A DNA stretch of 64,000 bases from Dawidia soli (GCF_018598185.1 NZ_JAHESC010000025.1:1-64000), one strand, 5' to 3'; shown: positions 1-9,011, counted from the stretch's first letter. Notes: generated by a model from the letters alone, not told the origin. Made by a program: numbers and translations.

Positions 1-344
1 AGGACCGTCTGGTCGGCGGGGTTGCGGAGCAGGGCGGGGATGGACACGTTCTCCAGGGCTGAAAACTCGGGCAACAGGTTATGGAACTGAAACACAAAGC
101 CGATCGACTTGTTGCGGAAGGCGGCCAGCGAGCGTGACGACATGGAAAAGATATTCTGGTCGTGGATCGTCAATTGCCCTTTGTCAGGTGTGTCGAGCGT
201 GCCCAGGATGTGCAGCAGGGTACTTTTGCCGGCGCCGGAGGCCCCGACAATGGCCACCACCTCTCCGCGGCTAACCTCCAGATCGACACCTTTCAATACT
301 TTTAACCGCCCATACGATTTTTCGAGTTGTGTGGCTCTCAGCAT
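1..344 (-). CDS. lolD: LolD-like ABC transporter ATP-binding protein (3' end beyond window)
   Basis: Only the first 114 codons are present; the gene runs off the left edge. It starts with ATG at 344. The Walker A motif GASGAGKST is at residues 34-42 and the Q-loop glutamine is near residue 86 in [17 protein letters not shown], a sequence typical of the LolD/MacB subfamily. In that family the ATPase powers a MacB/LolCE-type permease that extracts lipoproteins or moves substrates out of the inner membrane. It is divergent from sucC, with 68 bases between the two starts. LolD is the best guess. A MacB or FtsE ATPase is possible because the signature and Walker B region are outside the window. 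Confidence 0.88.
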   Translation of the reverse strand, partial: MLRATQLEKSYGRLKVLKGVDLEVSRGEVVAIVGASGAGKSTLLHILGTLDTPDKGQLTIHDQNIFSMSSRSLAAFRNKSIGFVFQFHNLLPEFSALENVSIPALLRNPADQTV

Positions 345-363
345 GTGTGATTTCCTCTGTTTC

Positions 364-395
364 CTTGAAATAAAGCGGTAAATAAACTAGTTTCG
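364..395 (+). promoter_or_regulatory. Candidate Bacteroidota housekeeping promoter for sucC
   Basis: CTTG at 364-367 and TAGTTTCG at 388-395 are separated by 20 bases. Each differs by one base from the Bacteroidota consensus (TTTG, about 19-21 bases, TAnnTTTG). A transcript would start near 401-403, about 10 bases before the sucC ATG. This is a motif match only. Confidence 0.35.
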
Positions 396-412
396 CCCAA
401 AACAAAAAATTC

Positions 413-1624
413 ATGAACATACACGAGTACCAGGGCAAAGAGATTCTCAAGAAATATGGTGTAGCCGTTCAACGAGGCATTGTTGCCGACACGCCGGATG
501 GTGCCACTCAAGCTGCCAAAGAGCTGCAGGCAGAAACGGGCACAAAATGGTTTGTGGTAAAGTCTCAGATCCATGCCGGCGGCCGGGGTAAAGGTACCGT
601 GAAAGAGACTGGCTCGAGAGGCGTTGTACTGGCCAAAGGCCTGGGCGAAGTAGCCGATAAAGTAAAAGCCATTCTGGGCGGTACACTGGTGACGATCCAG
701 ACCGGTCCCGAAGGAAAGAAAGTAAACAAAGTGCTCATCGCCGAAGATGTATACTATCCCGGTGAGACCGAGCCGAAAGAATATTATATGAGCATCCTGC
801 TCGACCGCTCGAAGGGATGTCCGGTGATCATGGCGTCCACCGAAGGTGGTATGAACATCGAAGAGGTGGCGGAGACCCATCCCGAAAAGATCATTAAGGA
901 GTGGATCGATCCCCTGCTGGGCCTCCAGCCCTTCCAGGCACGGAAAGTAGCGTTCGCGCTCGGCTGGGAAGGCAATGCCTTCAAAGAGGGTGTAAAATTC
1001 ATTCACGCACTTTACAATGCATACCTTGGCCTCGATGCTGCCATGTTCGAGATCAACCCGCTGCTGAGAACTTCCGACGGCAAGATCCTGGCGGTTGACG
1101 CCAAAGTAAACCTGGACGACAACGCCCTGTATCGCCACAAAGACCTGGCCGAGCTGCGCGACATCACCGAAGAAGATCCACTGGAAGTAGAAGCCGGCAA
1201 AGCTGGCCTCAACTATGTGAAGCTCGACGGCAACGTGGGCTGTATGGTAAACGGTGCCGGTCTGGCCATGGCCACGATGGACATCATCAAGCTGTCAGGC
1301 GGCGAGCCTGCAAACTTCCTCGACGTAGGGGGTGGAGCAAACGCTGAAACCGTAGAGGCTGGCTTCCGCATTATCCTGAAAGATCCGAACGTTAAAGCTA
1401 TTCTGATCAATATCTTCGGCGGCATCGTACGTTGCGACCGCGTCGCAAACGGTGTGGTGGAAGCTTACAAAAAGATCGGCGATATCAAAGTACCGATCAT
1501 CGTCCGTCTGCAGGGAACGAATGCGGAAGAAGGCGCGAAGATCATCGAACAGTCAGGATTAAAGGTATTTTCTGCGATTGTGCTCAAAGATGCCGCACAG
1601 CGCGTAAAAGAAGTTCTGGCCTAA
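413..1624 (+). CDS. sucC: Succinyl-CoA synthetase (ADP-forming) beta subunit
   Basis: This 403-residue protein has the full length of SucC. It is the ATP-grasp subunit that, with SucD, converts succinyl-CoA to succinate with formation of ATP (or GTP) in the TCA cycle. The N-terminus MNIHEYQGKEILKKYGV is the family signature. The nucleotide loop HAGGRGKG is at residues 54-61, the ligase region includes NPLLRTSDGK, and the C-terminal CoA-ligase domain has NIFGGIVRCD. The first ATG in frame is used. No sucD lies next to it, so the alpha subunit must be encoded elsewhere, as is common in Bacteroidota. Confidence 0.98.
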   Translation: MNIHEYQGKEILKKYGVAVQRGIVADTPDGATQAAKELQAETGTKWFVVKSQIHAGGRGKGTVKETGSRGVVLAKGLGEVADKVKAILGGTLVTIQTGPEGKKVNKVLIAEDVYYPGETEPKEYYMSILLDRSKGCPVIMASTEGGMNIEEVAETHPEKIIKEWIDPLLGLQPFQARKVAFALGWEGNAFKEGVKFIHALYNAYLGLDAAMFEINPLLRTSDGKILAVDAKVNLDDNALYRHKDLAELRDITEEDPLEVEAGKAGLNYVKLDGNVGCMVNGAGLAMATMDIIKLSGGEPANFLDVGGGANAETVEAGFRIILKDPNVKAILINIFGGIVRCDRVANGVVEAYKKIGDIKVPIIVRLQGTNAEEGAKIIEQSGLKVFSAIVLKDAAQRVKEVLA

Positions 1625-1695
1625 CCGATTAATTTACTCCGGCAAAAGTATTTGATATTTGTTTATATTGAAGAAAATTTGACTGGCCTCTGTTG

Positions 1696-2562
1696 ATGAA
1701 AAGGTTTTTTACCATCTCGTTTATTGCAATCCTTCTGCCGGCTGTTGCAGAGGCTCAGAGTTTTTATGCCATCCGAAAGAACCGGAACCTGCTCGTTGGA
1801 TTAGGTTCCGGTACTGCCAACTACTATGGCGAATTGGTGAACCCCGGTGAAATGGGCAAATTAAAACCAAACGTGGCCGTTAGTGGTGAATATTACCTGA
1901 CGCCTCGCATCAGCACACGCGCCACCCTGACCTGGTTCCAAACGTCCGGGTCTGACGCCAAAGCCAATGACGACCGCCAGGAGCGTAACCTGTCATTCAC
2001 GTCCAGCAACTTTGAGCTGTCGGCCGTGGGTATTATCAACCTGATGCCGATCGGCACCCGGTTCTACCAGCGCCCGAAGCTGAACCCCTACGGATTCATC
2101 GGTATCGGCTTGCTTTATTTTAATCCCAAGGCAGAATATCAGGGCAAGAAATATGCCCTGGCGCCACTGGAAACCGAAGGCTCCAGCTATAGCCGGCTGG
2201 CTCCGGTCATACCGATGGGCTTCGGCGTACGTGTGAAGCTGGACCCGTTCTTTAACCTCCTCGTGGAAGGCGGCTATCGTGTCACCTTCACCGACCACCT
2301 GGACGACATCAGCATCCGCCGTTATCCCGACCCCGCTACCCTGAAGAGCGACATTGCCCGCGCCCTCTCCGACCGCCGCGTCGAAATTGGCACGCAGCCC
2401 AGCCGCCCTACAGAAATCGGCGTTCGTGGTAATCCTGAAAAGAATGACAGCTATTTTATTGGCTCCATTACGCTGCAGTACTACTTGCCTCAGGAAGTGT
2501 TCAATGGCAGCAACCGCAAGCTTTATAACCGAAAACGGAAAGCTTATTATAAGCGTCGCTAA
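1696..2562 (+). CDS. Outer-membrane beta-barrel protein of unknown role (DUF6089/PorG-like look)
   Basis: The product is 288 residues from ATG 1696; a TTG one codon earlier is less likely. A signal peptide (MKRFFTISFIAILLPAVAEA, cut before QSF) is followed by alternating strands typical of a small barrel: NLLVGLGSGTANYYGELV, then SGEYYLTPRISTRATLTWF and GFIGIGLLYFNPK. The end is very basic (KLYNRKRKAYYKRR). The opening resembles the DUF6089 family, which includes the T9SS protein PorG, but I would not name it PorG. It lies 71 bases after sucC and is followed by a clear terminator. Confidence 0.8.
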   Translation: MKRFFTISFIAILLPAVAEAQSFYAIRKNRNLLVGLGSGTANYYGELVNPGEMGKLKPNVAVSGEYYLTPRISTRATLTWFQTSGSDAKANDDRQERNLSFTSSNFELSAVGIINLMPIGTRFYQRPKLNPYGFIGIGLLYFNPKAEYQGKKYALAPLETEGSSYSRLAPVIPMGFGVRVKLDPFFNLLVEGGYRVTFTDHLDDISIRRYPDPATLKSDIARALSDRRVEIGTQPSRPTEIGVRGNPEKNDSYFIGSITLQYYLPQEVFNGSNRKLYNRKRKAYYKRR

Positions 2563-2597
2563 GAGCTTACGCTCTAAAGTATAGAAATGCATTTTTG

Positions 2598-2627
2598 ACA
2601 CCGGGTTTATCGCCCGGTGTTTTTGTT
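2598..2627 (+). terminator. Rho-independent terminator after the barrel-protein gene
   Basis: ACACCGGG (2598-2605) and CCCGGTGT (2613-2620) form a perfect 8-bp stem with a 7-base loop, followed by TTTTGTTT on the + strand. It ends the sucC-side transcription unit just before the convergent polysaccharide operon. The minus strand lacks a T-run, so it should work mainly for the + strand. Confidence 0.85.
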
Positions 2628-2653
2628 TGGCGGGAGTGGGCCGGTTTTATGTT

Positions 2654-2738
2654 GCGCCCTTTCAGGGCTTGAATGTCGTTTGTATTGGTTACCCAGGCCT
2701 TACAGCCTGGGCTGATGTGTTACGCCCTTTCAGGGCTG
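2654..2738. repeat. Triple-palindrome intergenic repeat (REP-like)
   Basis: Three short hairpins lie in a row: GCCCT-TTC-AGGGC at 2656-2668, CCCAGGC-CTTACA-GCCTGGG at 2692-2711, and GCCCT-TTC-AGGGC again at 2724-2736. The outer two share the 14-base core CGCCCTTTCAGGGC. It sits between two convergent genes. The design (a palindrome flanked by two copies of another) resembles REP/REPIN elements moved by RAYT transposases. No such transposase is in the window, so mobility is inferred. Confidence 0.7.
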
Positions 2739-2746
2739 CTTCTGTC

Positions 2747-4648
2747 TTAGGACGTCACATCCAGGACCTGGAACCGGGAGTAGTTACTTTTATATTCTGG
2801 TACGATCTCCTTCATCAGCGTCACCATCTTGTGTTCATTCCGGTCGTGGATGAAGTCCTCGAGCAGGTCGAGGTTACGGCAGATCTCGTCATACTGATAT
2901 TCCGATACCTTCGCCTTCATGATCTTCTCATGGTGCGTGGGGATGGTGTTCTCTTTGTCGTTCAGCAGCTCTTCGTAGAGCTTCTCGCCGTCGCGTAAGC
3001 CCGTAAAGACAATCTCGACATCTTTGTTGAGCTCTTTGCCGGACAGCATCACCATCTTTTTGGCCAGGTCGTAGATCTTCATGGGTTTGCCCATGTCGAA
3101 GATAAAGATCTCTCCCCCCTGCCCCATCACGCCTGCTTCGATCACCAGCTCGCAGGCTTCGGGGATGGTCATGAAATACCGTGTGATCTCGGGGTGCGTT
3201 ACCGTGATCGGTCCTCCCTTCTGGAGCTGTTCTTTAAAGATCGGGATCACCGAACCATTCGAGCCGAGCACGTTGCCAAAGCGCGTGGTGACAAACGAGG
3301 TCTTGCTGCTTTTGCCCATCAGCTCCAGGTAGCGATCGAGTGACTGCACGTAGATCTCGGCAATACGTTTTGTACAGCCCATCACGTTGGTCGGGTTCAC
3401 CGCCTTGTCGGTCGAGATCATTACAAATTTCTTCAGCTTGAACTCCACGGCCAGGTCGGCCAGCTGGCGGGTGCCAAAGATATTGACTGTCACGGCTTCT
3501 GACGGGTTGCTTTCCATCAGGGGCACGTGCTTGTAGGCTGCTGCGTGGAACAGGATCTGCGGGCGATACTCGCTAAAGATGCGGCGCATGCGCTCTTTGT
3601 TGCAAACATCGGCAACAAACACCACCAGGGATGTCTGCAGGTTTTTGCCGGACAGCTCGCGCTCGATCTCGTAGAGCGGCGACTCTGCCTGATCGATCAG
3701 GATCAGTTTCTGCGGCTTGAAGGTCAGCGCCTGCCGCGCCAGTTCCGAACCGATCGAACCCGCCGCACCGGTAATACAAATGACTTTGCCGGTCAGGTCG
3801 GCTTCGATGGCGCTGTTGTTTAACCGGATCACCTCACGGCCCAACAGGTCCTCGATGTTCACATCGCGGATCTCTTTTACATCGAAGTTGTTGCGGATCC
3901 ACTTCTCGAATGACGTTACATAGCTCACCCGTAGCTGATGACTAAGTGCTTCGTCGACAATTTCATTCTTACGGTCGATCGACAACCGCTTGATGGCAAT
4001 GATCAATTTTTTGGCCTTGAACTTCTTTGCCAGCTCGCCGAGCTTGTCGACACTGTAAATTTTGATGCCGTTAATGTCCTTGCCGTTCTTCTTCGGGTCG
4101 TCGTCGATAAAAGCAATGAGCTTATATTGCGAGGTCATGTCCGACTCGAGCGCCTGCTTGGTCAGAAAGCCGGCCACCCCGGCGCCAAATACGATGACAG
4201 GCACCTTCGATCGGTGACCGCCCTTGTAGAACGTAAACACGTTTTTCACCAGCAGCCGGTATTGGTACAGCAGCAGGGATGATATAAAAAACGATATAAA
4301 GACGACCGAAAAGGGAATAATGTTCCTGCCAACATTATAATGATAGAGCAGGTTGACCGCGACGATCAGAACCATGCTCAGAAGCTCGGTACGCACAATG
4401 CGCAGCCCGTCCTGGATGCCTGTATAACGGACAATGCCAGCGTAGCTCTTGGTGATAAACGTGGAGAACAGCGAAGCCAGCAAAAAAGCGACAACTCCCG
4501 GAAAAGGATTATATTCCAATACGATGTCCGTATTGAAATTGAACCGCAACAGAAAGGCTAGCGAGACCGAAAAAAAGATCAGAAACTGATCGATCAGGAC
4601 AACGATATAGCGCGGTAAAACCGTAAGCCTGTTAATGATTCTAATCAA
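2747..4648 (-). CDS. Membrane nucleotide-sugar 4,6-dehydratase (PglF/CapD/FlaA1-type)
   Basis: A 633-residue protein with the standard layout of the family: four membrane segments within residues 13-130, a first nucleotide-binding fold around VIVFGAGVAG (151-160), then the catalytic SDR domain with TGAAGSIGS (293-301). The catalytic stretch STDKA is at 412-416, followed by M423-x-x-x-K427, where the usual SDR tyrosine is methionine, as in PglF/FlaA1. It should convert UDP-GlcNAc to the 4-keto-6-deoxy sugar, the substrate of the PLP aminotransferase encoded at 9044-10192. It is the last gene of the glycan operon. Which C5 epimer it makes cannot be read from the sequence. Confidence 0.92.
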   Translation of the reverse strand: MIRIINRLTVLPRYIVVLIDQFLIFFSVSLAFLLRFNFNTDIVLEYNPFPGVVAFLLASLFSTFITKSYAGIVRYTGIQDGLRIVRTELLSMVLIVAVNLLYHYNVGRNIIPFSVVFISFFISSLLLYQYRLLVKNVFTFYKGGHRSKVPVIVFGAGVAGFLTKQALESDMTSQYKLIAFIDDDPKKNGKDINGIKIYSVDKLGELAKKFKAKKLIIAIKRLSIDRKNEIVDEALSHQLRVSYVTSFEKWIRNNFDVKEIRDVNIEDLLGREVIRLNNSAIEADLTGKVICITGAAGSIGSELARQALTFKPQKLILIDQAESPLYEIERELSGKNLQTSLVVFVADVCNKERMRRIFSEYRPQILFHAAAYKHVPLMESNPSEAVTVNIFGTRQLADLAVEFKLKKFVMISTDKAVNPTNVMGCTKRIAEIYVQSLDRYLELMGKSSKTSFVTTRFGNVLGSNGSVIPIFKEQLQKGGPITVTHPEITRYFMTIPEACELVIEAGVMGQGGEIFIFDMGKPMKIYDLAKKMVMLSGKELNKDVEIVFTGLRDGEKLYEELLNDKENTIPTHHEKIMKAKVSEYQYDEICRNLDLLEDFIHDRNEHKMVTLMKEIVPEYKSNYSRFQVLDVTS

Positions 4649-4669
4649 GAATTCTTGTTATTAAGGTGA

Positions 4670-4864
4670 CTACTCTTTCCTGGACCGCTTTTTTAAAAGT
4701 TTATACCCGCCCAGTATTCCGCCCGACACCAGCAAATATTCAAGCCCGGTAATAGGAACTTTGTCCGGGTCTTCGCCAGGGTTTGTTGGCTGGCTGAGTA
4801 CGGCGGGGCTAAAGCCAACGAGCACAAAAACTATTACTGAGAGGATCTTTTTCACAAAATTCAT
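4670..4864 (-). CDS. 64-residue exosortase-type substrate (PID-CTERM-like sorting signal)
   Basis: A signal peptide (residues 1-24, cut after VLS) is followed by only about 12 residues (QPTNPGEDPDKV). Then comes a tripartite tail: the motif PITG, a hydrophobic stretch (LEYLLVSGGILGG) and a basic end (KLLKKRSRKE). This is the arrangement recognised by exosortases: short motif, membrane segment, positive cluster. The Bacteroidota version is usually 'PID', here 'PIT'. An XrtF-like exosortase lies in the same operon at 10698-11237, which supports the call. It starts 3 bases after the large T9SS gene and precedes the dehydratase. If the tail is removed, the released piece would be a peptide of about 12-15 residues. 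Confidence 0.72.
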   Translation of the reverse strand: MNFVKKILSVIVFVLVGFSPAVLSQPTNPGEDPDKVPITGLEYLLVSGGILGGYKLLKKRSRKE

Positions 4865-4867
4865 GAA

Positions 4868-7800
4868 TTATTTTTTAATCAAGCGGTAACTCTTCCTACC
4901 TGTCATTTTATTCACCATCATTAAATACACGCCGCTGCGAAGGCTGCTGACATCGACCGTATACGTGCCAAGGCCCGGTGCGACCGGCAGCTCTGAGACT
5001 ACCTGGCCCACGGCTGTCGTAATCTGAATGTTTTGTACATCCGCATCTACGACTTCCAATGTGAGCTGATCTCCCACCGGATTGGGGTAAGCCTTTACCA
5101 GTACGCCACCGTTTTCGTCGATTACCGATCCCGACAAAGTCTTTTCAACGGCAAACGAGGTGGTTAGCGCCAACGGCGAACAGCTACCCAATGCGCTAAT
5201 CGTCAACTCATTTGTACCATCCTGCAGCGCGCCTGCCTGGACGTCGAAAGCAATTTCGTGGCCGTTGCCCTGTATGGGACCTGCAATAAGTGTACCCGCA
5301 GCATTAAACAGAGTATAGGATACATCGGCCGACGTACCGGTTACATTTACTGTGTAGGTCGTTGCCGCGTCGTCAATAATTGCCGGGGCCGTCACATCTA
5401 TTCCGGCGAGGGCGTCGTCTATCACGGATATGCTAAAACGGTGCATGTCCCTGGATCCCTCCTTGCCATCGACGATGAATTGGTAGGCATTGCCTCGGAG
5501 CGCCGTCGTCTTTCCGAGATAGTGGTCGGTCAACAGAAACTGGTAACCGCTGATCACTTTGGTATTCAGGGTTATGGTGTAGCTGCCCTCGGCGACGTCC
5601 TTCATCTCCAGGGGGAACGAGTCGTTGCAGTGGAGACCGCTCACCGCATTGATCGCCATTGCGCGGTTACCGGGAGCCAGCGTGGAAAAGCTGAACGTCG
5701 GGTTATAAAGCTTAGGCGCATCGAGGCTGTCGAGACCGGGCAGTGCCTCTGCCACCAGCTTGACGTACGCGGCATCATACTGTGTCCCGTCCGACAAGGT
5801 CAGCGCGAATGAGGGGATTTCAACCGGCGGACGTTCGCGGAAAAATTCGGCTCCGGTTGTCACCTTTACCGCCTCTTGCAGACGCAGCACGGGATTAGCG
5901 CCAGTCGCTCGCACAAAAAAAGCCTGGCCCGGAGCAATCTGCCCATTGGCGATGTCATTGGTCACGCCGGGCTCGTAATAGCGCATCATACCCGTGGCGT
6001 TGTCGATGATCGAAATGACGATGGACATACGCGTACGTGTCCAGCCGCTGATATCCCAGTCGATTGTGGCGGGGTAAGGGTTGCCTACCAGGTTCCAGCC
6101 ATTAGCATCGGCATTGGCGGTAGCGGTGTAGGTTACCGGAAAGGTAATGACGCCCTGATTGATTGGGCCGGTAACATCCACGATTGTGGGATTAGTGCAC
6201 TCGCGTATGTATGCAGAATATCCGAGGCCCACCTGTATGGGGCTATTGGTCGTGTAAGTACCGGGGAGCGGATAACCCACGTACCCCGAGTTTACATCGC
6301 CCGTGGTGGCTTCATTGTAATAGAACAAGGATGTGGAACCTGTGCGGACCACTTCTCCGCAGATTGTCTGCTGAGGGCTGGGGTCCCTGAATCTGCCCGT
6401 GATGGGGAAATCGTCCTGCCACTGCGCGACCATGGCATTGCTCACCGGGCTGGAAAGATAGCGGTACATCCGTCCCTCCGGACTGATGTGACGCTCGACG
6501 GTCACATCGCCGGAAATTGTGTTGCCGTTCAGGAGCCGATAGATCGTGCCTTGTCCAGGGGCGCCGGCCGCGTCGGAGGTCGAACGCACTACCAAATGGC
6601 CATTGGAAGCCACGTTCTGGTTGATGGACGGGCTTACAAATTGCAGCAAGCCGACGAGGTTCAAGGTAGAAGTAAGCTGCACGCCGCCACCTGTTTTGGC
6701 AATGTTGATATTGCCGATTGGTACGCCACCTGCAGAGATCGTCTGCTCATCACCGCCACCCAGTATCACCGTGGTCGTGCCCTGCTCAAAGGTAGCGTCG
6801 GGCTGAAAAGTGACATTCCCGGTAAACGTTGTGTTGCGGGTGAACGTGAGAGTCTTACCCGCATTCAATTGGACATTGCTAAACGTAGGAAGGCTAGTAC
6901 CCTCCACCGTGGTGATTCCGTCGAAGATCACCGTGCCTGTGCCTGGCACAAACTGACCGCCATTCAGCTGCCAGCTGGGGCCTCTCATGGTGATCGTAAA
7001 CGCGCCGGGTTGCAGCGTGCCCCGTGTAACGGAGAACGTACCGTTGATGGTGACCGCCTTGTCCAGTTGAATAGTATTCTGGCTTTGCGCTGGTCTGATC
7101 GTCAAATCGCGCAAGGCGGTTTCGTCACCGGGAAGCTCAAGGCCGGTCTCGAACGGCACAAAAGGACCAGATGCGGGCGTCGATGTGTGATATTGTACAT
7201 TGTACGCTCCGCTCACAGCCGGTGCTACACCGGCCAGCGTCGCCGTATTTTCGCGGACGATGGCTGCGTCGTCGCGCATGGTCAGACCCGATGTGTTTGT
7301 AAAGACGCCATTGGTCAGGTTGAATATCGAATCTACCTGGAGTGTGCTGTTTAATGTCACGCCGGCATCGGCCCCGGTACGGTCAAGGGTAAGGATACCC
7401 ACTTGCGCAGCAGAAGGTGTGAATGGCAAAGTACCTGCCGAGCCACCTGTCGTACCGCCGATCGTCAGTCTTGACGCGGAAGTGCCCGCCAATCCGCCGT
7501 CCGTGCTGGCAACGGTACCATTCAGGGTCAGCAGGAAGTCGCTGATGTTCAGGCTTCCGCTGGTCAACGTGAGCGCTCCATTGATCGTAGTGTTTGACGC
7601 AAGTGTCACGCCATTTGAGTTGTCGATTACGGTTGTGACGTCACTGCTGGTGGGCTGCCCATTACCCATGTATTGCGGGCCTGCACCGCTATACACTATG
7701 CGAGAACCTGGCAGGTATATGCGGTACGCATTGTTGGTACGGATATTCCCGGCCGTGCTAACGTTCTGAACCGCTCCTTTCGGATCCAGAGAGCCGACGA

Positions 7801-8977
7801 TAATCGTACCTGCCAGACGGAAGAGGCCCGGCGACGAACCGATCACGGGTGATGTGCCAACGTTCAGCACCGTGGTGGGGCTGATGTAATAGTTCATGTA
7901 CCCCGTGATCGTACCGGTATTGGCAAACGTACGGAGACCGCTTCCCACGAACCGGAGATTCGCCTGCGTGGGATTGGAGCCTATCTCATCGATGCGGCCG
8001 CTGATCAGATTGAAATTTCCGGAGAAGTTCACTGTAGATACACCCGTCGTGCCAGCGTTGGCCAGGTGAAGAATGCCCTTGCTGGTCGCATTCATCGTGA
8101 AATCCCCGTGAACGTTCAGCGTGGTGTTTCCTGTATAAGTCAGATATGAACCAGCCGTATGGGCCGAGTTGAACGCAAAGTCGCCTTGCACCGTCACAAT
8201 GGCTGCGTTGCCAGTCGTGGCAAGAATGAAGCGACCGACCAGCGCCGTAAAATTGCCCTGGATCGTGATGGCCTGGTTCTGGTTCGTACTCAGCTGAAGT
8301 ACGCCTGTGCCGGTATGTTGCATGGTGAAATTACCGCGGATGGTCCGCAGGTTGTTGGCATAATTGACGGTGCTCCTGGAGTTGGAGCAGTTATAGGTAA
8401 AGTTACCCAGCGATTGATTCCAGCTGGCGTCTGCTGTTAGCGGCGTCGTACTGGTATAGCCCTGAACCATTACCGTCGAGGTGGCCGCCCAGGTCGCATA
8501 CGGCAATGTACCGAAGGTGGTCGTATAGCCATGCCGGTACTCGGAGTCTGCCAGGAACGAAAAGCGCGTAGCATCGTCCTCGCTGTCGATCGTCGATAAG
8601 TTGTTTCGCTGGAAAACACCAGACACTTGCACTTGTGCGCCCGAACCGACGGTTAGGTCTGTACCGACGGTGCCATGGGCTAGTGTCAACTGACCGCCCG
8701 CCTCGATGACCAACGTACCACTGACAATCAGTTGATCAGCAGCAACGGTAACCCCGGTGGGAACCGTTACCGTGTGTCCTGCTTGCAGGGTAATCGTGCC
8801 AACAGCGTTGGTTGGAGTTGACGCCGGCAACCAGCTGGTGCCATTGTAGCGCTGCCAGGTCCCTGCATTATTCCAGTTTCCGGAACCTGTCGTGCGGTAG
8901 TCACCTGCCGACTGTCCCATGGCGGCTTGTTGAAGGATAATGATCAACAAACCTGTACATACAGGCCAAAGTCTCAT
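4868..8977 (-). CDS. Large secreted protein with T9SS type A C-terminal sorting domain
   Basis: I choose ATG 8977 (1369 residues) because it puts a signal peptide (MRLWPVCTGLLIIILQQAAMG) at the N-terminus; the longer frame to 9037 adds 20 residues that do not fit. The body starts with GDYRTTGSGNWNNAGTWQRY and continues as many short Thr/Gly/Asn-rich strands (for example TINGALTLTSGSLNI, VNFSGNFNLISG) that suggest a beta-helix. The end has AYPNPVGDQLTLEV and SLRSGVYLMMV, then SYRLIKK, the T9SS sorting domain. It is therefore exported across the outer membrane and attached or released. It lies inside the glycan operon, beside the mini exosortase substrate. The ligand or enzymatic role is unknown. 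Confidence 0.88.
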   Translation of the reverse strand: MRLWPVCTGLLIIILQQAAMGQSAGDYRTTGSGNWNNAGTWQRYNGTSWLPASTPTNAVGTITLQAGHTVTVPTGVTVAADQLIVSGTLVIEAGGQLTLAHGTVGTDLTVGSGAQVQVSGVFQRNNLSTIDSEDDATRFSFLADSEYRHGYTTTFGTLPYATWAATSTVMVQGYTSTTPLTADASWNQSLGNFTYNCSNSRSTVNYANNLRTIRGNFTMQHTGTGVLQLSTNQNQAITIQGNFTALVGRFILATTGNAAIVTVQGDFAFNSAHTAGSYLTYTGNTTLNVHGDFTMNATSKGILHLANAGTTGVSTVNFSGNFNLISGRIDEIGSNPTQANLRFVGSGLRTFANTGTITGYMNYYISPTTVLNVGTSPVIGSSPGLFRLAGTIIVGSLDPKGAVQNVSTAGNIRTNNAYRIYLPGSRIVYSGAGPQYMGNGQPTSSDVTTVIDNSNGVTLASNTTINGALTLTSGSLNISDFLLTLNGTVASTDGGLAGTSASRLTIGGTTGGSAGTLPFTPSAAQVGILTLDRTGADAGVTLNSTLQVDSIFNLTNGVFTNTSGLTMRDDAAIVRENTATLAGVAPAVSGAYNVQYHTSTPASGPFVPFETGLELPGDETALRDLTIRPAQSQNTIQLDKAVTINGTFSVTRGTLQPGAFTITMRGPSWQLNGGQFVPGTGTVIFDGITTVEGTSLPTFSNVQLNAGKTLTFTRNTTFTGNVTFQPDATFEQGTTTVILGGGDEQTISAGGVPIGNINIAKTGGGVQLTSTLNLVGLLQFVSPSINQNVASNGHLVVRSTSDAAGAPGQGTIYRLLNGNTISGDVTVERHISPEGRMYRYLSSPVSNAMVAQWQDDFPITGRFRDPSPQQTICGEVVRTGSTSLFYYNEATTGDVNSGYVGYPLPGTYTTNSPIQVGLGYSAYIRECTNPTIVDVTGPINQGVITFPVTYTATANADANGWNLVGNPYPATIDWDISGWTRTRMSIVISIIDNATGMMRYYEPGVTNDIANGQIAPGQAFFVRATGANPVLRLQEAVKVTTGAEFFRERPPVEIPSFALTLSDGTQYDAAYVKLVAEALPGLDSLDAPKLYNPTFSFSTLAPGNRAMAINAVSGLHCNDSFPLEMKDVAEGSYTITLNTKVISGYQFLLTDHYLGKTTALRGNAYQFIVDGKEGSRDMHRFSISVIDDALAGIDVTAPAIIDDAATTYTVNVTGTSADVSYTLFNAAGTLIAGPIQGNGHEIAFDVQAGALQDGTNELTISALGSCSPLALTTSFAVEKTLSGSVIDENGGVLVKAYPNPVGDQLTLEVVDADVQNIQITTAVGQVVSELPVAPGLGTYTVDVSSLRSGVYLMMVNKMTGRKSYRLIKK

Positions 8978-9003
8978 ACGTGTAATGTTTAAAGCCACTA
9001 ATG

Positions 9004-9011
9004 CAAAATTA
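9004..9011 (-). promoter_or_regulatory. Candidate -7 element upstream of the large T9SS gene
   Basis: On the minus strand TAATTTTG (9011 to 9004) matches TAnnTTTG exactly. A start near 8997 would leave a leader of about 20 bases before the chosen ATG at 8977. No good TTTG is found at the -33 distance. The site would allow separate expression within the long operon. Confidence 0.3.

Noticed and set aside
338-1138. 266-codon minus-strand frame inside sucC
   Set aside because: It is the antisense of sucC, whose protein sequence is conserved along its full length.
1625-1695. TTTG/TA-rich bases as a promoter of the barrel-protein gene
   Set aside because: No TAnnTTTG match with suitable spacing could be placed; read-through from sucC is as likely.
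5876-7354. Long open frame on the + strand (492 codons) opposite the large T9SS gene
   Set aside because: The protein has no recognisable motif and odd His/Arg/Cys-rich composition. The opposite strand encodes a signal peptide, repeated strands and a T9SS domain, so this is a shadow frame.
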